Of a stretch of 46,223 nt of DNA, positions 41,061-46,223 are shown piece after piece. Source of the stretch: Betaproteobacteria bacterium (GTDB lineage: Bacteria; Pseudomonadota; Gammaproteobacteria; Burkholderiales; SG8-41); NCBI GenBank assembly GCA_029863175.1, contig JAOTVX010000031.1:1-46223 (forward strand). The letters are read 5' to 3'. A program made the translations under genes and the position numbers. Below the pieces are notes generated by a model. That model was not told the origin of the DNA, did no database searches, and saw nothing but the letters and a program-made list of their open reading frames with translations. Position 1 is the first letter of the stretch; every line of letters begins with the position of its first letter.

Positions 41061-42071
41061 TCAAGCACTGCGCGCCAGCGGCAAGTTCACCAGCAGATTC
41101 TGAGGTTTCATACGCAGCCTCCCATCCGGTGCCATCGCCAGCCCGAGAAATACCGGAAATCCGGCCACTTCGGGACGCAGCACCACGGGATCACGGAAAT
41201 CGGCCCGAAACAGGCCAATAACGCGCTTCATGCGTTCGCTTTCCACCTCTGCCCCATTATAGATCTCATTCAAGATGGCGGTTGCCTCGGCATCGAGACC
41301 GACGTGCCATTTCCACTCGTCATCGGGAATCTCGCGCACCGACTTGACGTTCACGCTCGCCCCGTGAAAATGCGCAATCCACCGCTCGAGCACCCTGCAC
41401 AGCGCAAGGCACCCCGGACGCTCGACGTTGATATTGAGCACGGTGTCGTGGCGCTCGTCGCGGCGAAAATAGTCGCTGGCGCTATTCTGGTCGAGCACAT
41501 CGAGCTCGATCATCCGCTGCGGGACTTGCCCCTCGCGCAGGAGCCGCCCGATGTCGCCGAAGGCGCTGCCCGTCGCGTGCAGGTCTACCGTCTCATCGTC
41601 CGCCAGCATGATCTGGCCCTCGTCTACGGTCACGCGCTGTCTGCGAAAAAACAGTTCCGCCGCGCGCGCCTCGAGTCCGTCCTCAGTGCCCTCGAGGATG
41701 CCGCGCAGAATGACCTGCGCCGTGTGCGCTACGAAATCCGGCGGGACGGCGACATCGCGCCGGAACAGCCCGGCATAGAACCCTTCGAGCGTCGGTGCCG
41801 CGAGCAGCTGGTCGCGAAACCGCAGCATGACGCGAAAGTTTTCCTGCGCGTCGGGGTCGGCGAGCGCGTCGATCTCCGACTCTGCCACAGCGCGCCTCGG
41901 CTCCGCCAGGAGCGAGGCATGCAGCGCGCGCTCCGCGTCGCACGATTCCGGAGCTGGCGCCAGCTCAGGACGCACGTAGTACGCACGCACGTAGTCATCG
42001 GTGACGAGGAGCCGCCCCTCCGCGCTTTTGCGCAGGAGGTGGTAGCCGCAGGATTGCCAGAAGTCGGCCAT
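41061..42071 (-). CDS. DUF6352-type protein of unknown function
   Basis: I recognise the 336-residue sequence as the DUF6352 type: MADFWQSCGYHLLRK at the start, then VTDDYVRAYYVRPELAPAPE and CDAERALHASLLAEP, and later LDQNSASDYFRRDERHDTVL. The function is unknown; it is widespread in betaproteobacteria, with no signal peptide or membrane segment. There is no clear ribosome site before the ATG at 42071. The upstream gap (42072-42418) holds at least four repeat families and no gene. Confidence 0.85.
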   Translation of the reverse strand: MADFWQSCGYHLLRKSAEGRLLVTDDYVRAYYVRPELAPAPESCDAERALHASLLAEPRRAVAESEIDALADPDAQENFRVMLRFRDQLLAAPTLEGFYAGLFRRDVAVPPDFVAHTAQVILRGILEGTEDGLEARAAELFFRRQRVTVDEGQIMLADDETVDLHATGSAFGDIGRLLREGQVPQRMIELDVLDQNSASDYFRRDERHDTVLNINVERPGCLALCRVLERWIAHFHGASVNVKSVREIPDDEWKWHVGLDAEATAILNEIYNGAEVESERMKRVIGLFRADFRDPVVLRPEVAGFPVFLGLAMAPDGRLRMKPQNLLVNLPLARSA

Positions 42072-42090
42072 TTGAAACCGTGATGGGTGA

Positions 42091-42273
42091 TGGGTGACGG
42101 GTGACGGGCCTAAAACCGGTGAATGGTGAATGGTGAAAACGGTGATCGGGGGCCAGGAAATAGTGATGGCTACTGGTGATGAGAGATGGTGATGATTAAT
42201 AGTGATGTACGAAGTGGCGGGCGCTTTTCATCACCATTTCACATCACCATTTTCCATCACCATTATTCATCAC
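42091..42273. repeat. Heptads followed by 13-bp-period inverted repeat, locus 5
   Basis: The heptads gtgatgg/gtgacgg (42091-42108) and ggtgaat (42119-42135) come first. The 13-bp units follow, at 42162, 42175, 42188 and 42201 on the left and 42228, 42241, 42254 and 42267 on the right, with a loop containing gaagtggcgggcg. Confidence 0.88.
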
Positions 42274-42300
42274 TTTTTTTGCGTCATCGGCGTTTATCTG

Positions 42301-42368
42301 CGTTTATCTGCGGCGGAACCCTAAGTCAGAAGTCAGAAGGCGGAACGGTTTTTGTATAAGTAAATCGG
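42301..42368 (+). repeat. Copy B of the ~65-bp inverted duplicate
   Basis: See the copy at 39855-39924. This copy has two agtcaga heptads where the other has one, and is continued by the 10-bp family (gtccatcggcggctaaatg). Confidence 0.85.
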
Positions 42369-42401
42369 CGTCCATCGGCGGCTAAATGTTCTTGGTTTTT
42401 C

Positions 42402-42437
42402 GATTCACGATTTACGATTCACGATTCACGATTTACG
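42402..42437. repeat. Heptads gattcac/gatttac overlapping the glyoxalase stop
   Basis: Five 7-bp units run into the 3' end of the glyoxalase-fold gene and encode its last residues NRES and the stop codon. Confidence 0.85.
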
Positions 42438-42808
42438 GGTTCTGATATTTCGATGAGATTCCCATCAGGATCGCGCGCATAGACCGACCGAATCGCGAAG
42501 CGCGCGCCCGTGCGCTCGATCGGGCCTTCCTCGATTGGAACGCCGTGCGCCTGCAGGCGCGCGACGACTTCGTCGAGCGGCAGGTCGGCGAGGAAGCACA
42601 GGTCGAGCGATCCCGGGGTAGGCGTGCGGGCCTTGATGCCGGCGTCGAACCCGGGCGGATGCACGTTGAACTTGTGATCGCCGAATCGCAGCGCGAGGCG
42701 GCCCGCTCCGAAACGCTCCAGCTGCATACCGAGCACGCCGGTATAGAATTCGAGGCAGCGCTCGAGGTTTGCCGTGGTGATGACAATGTGATCGATGCTC
42801 TTGATCAT
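42419..42808 (-). CDS. VOC/glyoxalase-fold protein
   Basis: The start at 42808 has AAGGAGG 9 nt upstream; the huge open frame further upstream is a shadow of the methyltransferase gene on the other strand. The 129-residue protein shows the paired beta-alpha-beta-beta-beta modules of the vicinal oxygen chelate fold. Metal-ligand candidates are His7 (SIDHIVI), His48 region (GDHKFNVHP) and the Glu of LIEISEP near the C-terminus. Such proteins include lactoylglutathione lyase, dioxygenases and fosfomycin-type transferases; the activity is open. The last codons NRES and the stop are encoded by a gattcac-type repeat. Confidence 0.87.
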   Translation of the reverse strand: MIKSIDHIVITTANLERCLEFYTGVLGMQLERFGAGRLALRFGDHKFNVHPPGFDAGIKARTPTPGSLDLCFLADLPLDEVVARLQAHGVPIEEGPIERTGARFAIRSVYARDPDGNLIEISEPVNRES

Positions 42809-42886
42809 GCTGGCCGGCCTCCTTGCCGCTCGCCGCGGCCTGCCCCGCGGGCGGCGATCGCGCACTGATTTATCCCCGATTTTAGC

Positions 42887-42892
42887 TAAAAT
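42887..42892 (+). promoter_or_regulatory. Possible -10 element in the divergent glyoxalase/methyltransferase gap
   Basis: TAAAAT sits in the 14-bp palindrome attttagctaaaat (42879-42892), which could serve either strand or bind a regulator. No good -35 is seen. The methyltransferase ATG is 37 bp downstream. Confidence 0.3.
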
Positions 42893-42928
42893 ACAGGCTG
42901 CGGTACCCGCCTCCTCCACCAACAGGAC

Positions 42929-44149
42929 ATGAAAACAGTCGATCGGATCCTCCGCAGCATCGGCGAGCGCACCGGCATCTGTTTTCGCGTCGTCTTCAGC
43001 AACGGGACGCAATACCAGAACCGCGACGGCACGCCTGCCTTCACGCTCACCTTTAAGAGCCGCTTCGCGGGATGGCGCACGGCATTGCTCGGGCACGTCG
43101 GGCTGATCGAGTCGTACATCACGCAGTCCGTGGACATCGACGGCGAACTCGCCCTTGCGTTCCGCGCCGCGTACGAGGGTGGCTTCGATATGCGCCCCCG
43201 ACTGCTCGTCCGTATCCGGAACCGCTGGCACGAGGTGCGCTACAGCAACGCCTCCATCGCCCAGGCGAAGCCGAACGCGCGGTTTCACTACGCCCTTGGC
43301 ACGGATTTCTACCGACTGTGGCTCGATCATCCGTACATGATGTACACCTGCGCCTACTGGACAGACGGCACCACCACGATCGAGGAAGCGCAGCAGAACA
43401 AGATGGAACATGTGTGCCGCAAGCTCTGCCTGAAGCCGGGCGAAACGCTGCTCGACTTGGGTTGCGGCTGGGGCGGACTCTCCTTCTATGCCTTCGAGCG
43501 CTACGGCGTCGTGCCGACGGGACTCAATACCATACCCGAGCAGTTGAAAGAAATGCGCGACCAGATCAAGCGGCGCGGCCTGGAGGGCCGCATCAATGCA
43601 GTCGAGGCTGATTTTCGCGAAGTGCAGAGTCAGTTCGACAAGTGCGCATCGATTGGCGTACTCGAGCACGCGGGCCGCGATCAGATCGCGGAGGTCGTGC
43701 AGGCGCACGCCGACTGCCTCAAGCCCGGAGGTATCGGGCTGCTGCACTTCATCGGACACGTCGGGCACTACGATACCGAGTTCCTCATCCGCAAGTACGT
43801 GTTTCCGGGCGGGTGGATTCCGAGCCTTGCCGAGACCATCACGGCGATGGAGCGTGCCGGGCTCGAGATCCTCGACATCGAAAATCTTCGGCGCAATTAC
43901 GCGCTGACGCTCGACGCCTGGGCGGAGCGCTTCGACGCCAATTGGGAACGCATCCGGGCACTCGATCCGAAAAAATTCGACGAGAGGTTCCGGCGCATCT
44001 GGCGCACCTATCTCTATTCCTGCGCCGAGATGTTCCGGTCCGCCCGGGGTTACACGCACCTCTTCCAGATCACCTACAGCAAGGGCAACGTCGGCCGCGA
44101 CTACCCGATGTCCCGCGCCCATCTTTACACCGGGGATGCGCCACGTTGA
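42929..44149 (+). CDS. Cyclopropane-fatty-acyl-phospholipid synthase-like methyltransferase
   Basis: The 406-residue length and layout match Cfa enzymes. The SAM motif is LDLGCGWGG (175-183), with GTDFYRLWLDHPYMMYTCAYW (near 124-144) before it and HYDTEFLIRKYVFPGG after it. A C-terminal EMFRSARGYTHLFQ resembles the family end. The reaction is methyl transfer from SAM to a cis double bond of a membrane phospholipid acyl chain, giving a cyclopropane or, in the branched-chain subgroup, a methylene or methyl branch. The next gene overlaps it by 3 bp (TTGA) and encodes an FAD oxidoreductase, which points to the methyl-branch pathway. Confidence 0.9.
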   Translation: MKTVDRILRSIGERTGICFRVVFSNGTQYQNRDGTPAFTLTFKSRFAGWRTALLGHVGLIESYITQSVDIDGELALAFRAAYEGGFDMRPRLLVRIRNRWHEVRYSNASIAQAKPNARFHYALGTDFYRLWLDHPYMMYTCAYWTDGTTTIEEAQQNKMEHVCRKLCLKPGETLLDLGCGWGGLSFYAFERYGVVPTGLNTIPEQLKEMRDQIKRRGLEGRINAVEADFREVQSQFDKCASIGVLEHAGRDQIAEVVQAHADCLKPGGIGLLHFIGHVGHYDTEFLIRKYVFPGGWIPSLAETITAMERAGLEILDIENLRRNYALTLDAWAERFDANWERIRALDPKKFDERFRRIWRTYLYSCAEMFRSARGYTHLFQITYSKGNVGRDYPMSRAHLYTGDAPR

Positions 44150-45486
44150 ACGGACCCGACGCCTTTGCCATCCGTAAAGCGAAGCTCGTTTCGCGACTGG
44201 CGGCGCAGGGCAGCAGCGCGGGGATCCGCAAACGCTCTAGCTCCAACCTTTTCCGCTACAAACGGCGTCCGGGCGCACGCCCGGTCCTCGACCTCCGCGA
44301 ATTCAATCACGTGCTAAGCACGGACGCGCAGGCACGAACTATCGAAGTCGAAGGGCTCGCGACTTTCGAGGTGATCGTGGATGCGACCCTTCCGCGCGGC
44401 CTGGTGCCGCTGATTACCCCCGAGCTCAAGAACATCACGATTGCCGGCGCGACGGTCGGAATCGGGATCGAATCGAACTCCTTCCGGCACGGCTTCGTGC
44501 ATGACGGACTGCTCGAAGCGGAGGTCCTGCTCGCCGACGGGCGCATCGTGACGTGCACCCCTGACAATGATCATGCGGATCTGTTCCAGGCCCTGCCCAA
44601 TTCATACGGCACGCTCGGCTATATCCTGCGGGCCAGGATGAAGCTGATGCCGGCAGCGCCTTACGTGCATCTGGAAACCACGCACTGCAAAGGCGTCGAC
44701 GACTTTCTCGAAACGATGCATGCAGCCACCCGGCGCGACAATGTGGATTTCATCGAGGGCATGGTCTACAACGGCAAGCGGATGTTCGTAACGCTCGCGC
44801 GATTCAGCGACCGCGTGCCGCGGGTTGACGATATCTTGCGCGAGAACATCTTCTACAAGCTGATCGAGCGCGAGCGTGACGTCTATCTCACCACCAAGGA
44901 TTACCTCTTTCGCTACGATCCGGAGTGGTTCTGGAACATTCCCGAGACCGGGCCCTACCAGCTTTATCGCCGCTACGCGCCCGCGTCGATGCGGCGCTCA
45001 GGTTTCTACAAGCGCTACACGGAATTCAAGCACCGCCTGCTTGCCGCCATGCCCAAGCGCGCCAGAGACTTAGAGGAGCCCCTCATCCAGGACTGGGAAG
45101 TGCCGTGGGACAAGGCCGCCGAACTCCTGCGTTTCACGATGCGCGAGGCCGATCTGTCGGGTAAGCCCTGGATCGCCACACCGATACGCCCGGTCCGAGC
45201 GCCAACGCTCTACCCCGTCGCGCCCGGTGAGCTTTACTTCAACCTGGGCTGCTATTGCCAGGTCAAGAAGCAGCCGGACAAGGGCGACTATTACTACACG
45301 AAGATCATCGACCGGAAATGCTTTGACCTGGGCGGCATCAAGATGCTCTACTCCTCGACGTTCCTGGACGAGGACGAATTCAATCGCATTTATAACGGCG
45401 CGGCGTACGCGGCGCTAAAAGCCAAGTACGACCCCACGGGGGCACTCAAGACACTCTACGAAAAGTGCGTGATGGGTGACGGGTGA
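44146..45486 (+). CDS. FAD-linked oxidoreductase, partner of the fatty-acid methyltransferase
   Basis: No ATG precedes the conserved part, so I take TTG at 44146, which overlaps the methyltransferase stop. The 446-residue protein has the PCMH-type FAD-binding fold (LKNITIAGATVGIGIESNSF near 105-124, then LLADGRIVTC near 128-138) and resembles sterol delta-24-reductase/DIMINUTO-type proteins. The actinobacterial homologs (BfaA/TmsA) reduce the 10-methylene fatty chain made by the methyltransferase to 10-methyl. The C-terminus VMGDG and the stop are formed by a gtgatgg-type repeat. Same operon as the methyltransferase. Confidence 0.85.
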   Translation: MNGPDAFAIRKAKLVSRLAAQGSSAGIRKRSSSNLFRYKRRPGARPVLDLREFNHVLSTDAQARTIEVEGLATFEVIVDATLPRGLVPLITPELKNITIAGATVGIGIESNSFRHGFVHDGLLEAEVLLADGRIVTCTPDNDHADLFQALPNSYGTLGYILRARMKLMPAAPYVHLETTHCKGVDDFLETMHAATRRDNVDFIEGMVYNGKRMFVTLARFSDRVPRVDDILRENIFYKLIERERDVYLTTKDYLFRYDPEWFWNIPETGPYQLYRRYAPASMRRSGFYKRYTEFKHRLLAAMPKRARDLEEPLIQDWEVPWDKAAELLRFTMREADLSGKPWIATPIRPVRAPTLYPVAPGELYFNLGCYCQVKKQPDKGDYYYTKIIDRKCFDLGGIKMLYSSTFLDEDEFNRIYNGAAYAALKAKYDPTGALKTLYEKCVMGDG

Positions 45487-45490
45487 TGCC
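45470..45490 (+). repeat. Heptads gtgatgg/gtgacgg overlapping the FAD oxidoreductase stop
   Basis: The units gtgatgg, gtgacgg and gtgatgc supply the last codons and the TGA of the gene. Confidence 0.82.
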
Positions 45491-45502
45491 GATGATGCGC
45501 TA

Positions 45503-45822
45503 AAGCTTCACCGCAAAGAACGCTAAGGCCGCGGAGGAAGCGGACAGCTTTACCGCAGAGGACGCCAAGGTCGCAGAGGAAGAAAAAAGCTTTACCGCGG
45601 AGGGCGCAAAGGACGCGGAGGATCCCCAATTAAGAACTCAAAATACGGCAGGTCTATCCAAAGTATCCGGACCACCGGTTTCCCTGTACGCCACCCTTGG
45701 CGCTGCCTTCGCGACCCTGGGATCTGTACTAACTATTTTTCCTTGGCGTCCTCGGCGTCCTTCGCGGTGAGGCTTTTGTTTTCCTTGGCGTTCTCAGCGC
45801 CCTCGGCGGTGAGGCTTTTCCT
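45503..45822. repeat. 42-bp-period inverted repeat built from 9-bp units
   Basis: The left arm has three copies 42 bp apart (ccgcaaag at 45511, ccgcagag at 45553, ccgcggag at 45595), each made of 9-bp words such as gcagaggac, gccaaggtc and gcagaggaa, preceded by agcttta. The right arm has two complementary copies 42 bp apart (ccttggcg at 45742 and 45784). The loop is about 113 bp. It fills the 375-bp gap between convergent genes, which holds no gene. Confidence 0.85.
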
Positions 45823-45861
45823 TTTCTTGCCGTTTGCCGTTCACCGTTCATCGTTCATCGT

Positions 45862-46223
45862 TCACCGCTGTTGGAGTCGCGTGAGGTCTTCAATGACCTC
45901 CCCCGCATTCCGCGCGGGATTGACCCCCAAATAAACACGCGCGATCTTGCCGCGCGGATCGATGACGAATGTGTTGCGCTTGGCGAGCTTCACAAGACCG
46001 AAGTTCCAGAGCGAGCCGTAGCGCGCCGCCGTTGCCCCGCCGCGATCGGCCAGCAGCGCGAACGGCAGCTTGTGCTTGCGCGCGAATTCGGCGTGGCTAT
46101 CGCTGTCATCCACGCTCACCCCACAAACGGCCGCACCGAGAGCCCCGAGCCGCTCCATCGAATCGCGAAATCGGGCGGCCTGCTCCGTGCAGCCGGGCGT
46201 GTCATCGCGCGGGTAAAAGTAAA
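45862..46223 (-). CDS. bcp: Bcp/PrxQ-type peroxiredoxin, 5' part outside the window
   Basis: The frame is open to the window edge (120 visible residues). It has YPRDDTPGCT with the peroxidatic Cys, then FRDSMERLGALGA, VSVDDSDSHAEFARKH and TFVIDPRGKIARVY. Family proteins reduce hydroperoxides with thioredoxin. The residue pattern after the peroxidatic Cys is CTEQAA, without the Cys that many Bcp proteins have five residues on, so this is probably a one-Cys type. The stop is preceded by a region rich in gttcacc/gttcatc heptads. Confidence 0.9.
   Translation of the reverse strand, partial: YFYPRDDTPGCTEQAARFRDSMERLGALGAAVCGVSVDDSDSHAEFARKHKLPFALLADRGGATAARYGSLWNFGLVKLAKRNTFVIDPRGKIARVYLGVNPARNAGEVIEDLTRLQQR

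Noticed and set aside
42419..44122. 567-codon open frame on the minus strand across the methyltransferase gene
   Set aside because: Only its last 130 codons match a real family (glyoxalase fold) with a good ribosome site; the rest is antisense to a well-supported methyltransferase and is typical GC-rich shadow.

Overview
The window looks like a GC-rich betaproteobacterial chromosome, probably an uncultured lineage related to Burkholderiales or Nitrosomonadales. The evidence is one tripartite-tricarboxylate-type (Bug family) solute receptor, several MmgE/PrpD proteins, a DUF6352-type protein, SirB1, MlaA and a tamA-tamB pair. No rRNA, tRNA, CRISPR array, transposase or integrase gene was seen.

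Layout. Positions 1-957 hold the 3' part of an amidase and 1136-1723 a glutathione S-transferase. Positions 2081-28121 form a long catabolic region: three isocitrate/isopropylmalate-type dehydrogenases, a ketopantoate-reductase-like enzyme, a TcuA-like FAD dehydrogenase with a broken amidohydrolase gene behind it, three MmgE/PrpD proteins, a DapA-like aldolase, a Bug receptor, a methylisocitrate-lyase-like protein, an enolase-superfamily enzyme, a LeuC/LeuD-like hydro-lyase, a PdxA-like dehydrogenase and an SMP-30 lactonase. It also includes a minus-strand operon (26880-21597) of a ThDP enzyme, a crotonase with all four catalytic residues of 6-oxocamphor hydrolase, a hydroxyisobutyrate-type dehydrogenase, a haloacetate-dehalogenase-like hydrolase and a rhodanese. 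Together these suggest stepwise breakdown of branched or cyclic di- and tricarboxylates; the substrate cannot be read from sequence. From 28489 on lie envelope and housekeeping genes: a TM-helix channel protein, tamB and tamA, a succinate-semialdehyde dehydrogenase, mlaA and sirB1. Positions 40018-40968 look like a small integron cassette remnant: an attC-like site between hicBA and an unknown ORF, with hicA broken by a nonsense codon. After a DUF6352 gene and a glyoxalase-fold gene come a cyclopropane-synthase-like methyltransferase and an overlapping FAD oxidoreductase, the gene pair known for 10-methyl branched fatty acids. The window ends inside a Bcp-type peroxiredoxin.

The most unusual feature is the intergenic DNA. 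About eighteen intergenic gaps carry short-period tandem repeats (7, 9, 10 or 13 bp units), many with inverted counterparts on the other side of a short loop. They fill almost all convergent gaps and many within-operon gaps, are absent by eye from all five divergent promoter gaps, and in three places supply the last codons and the stop codon of a gene. I know of no description that covers all of these as one system.
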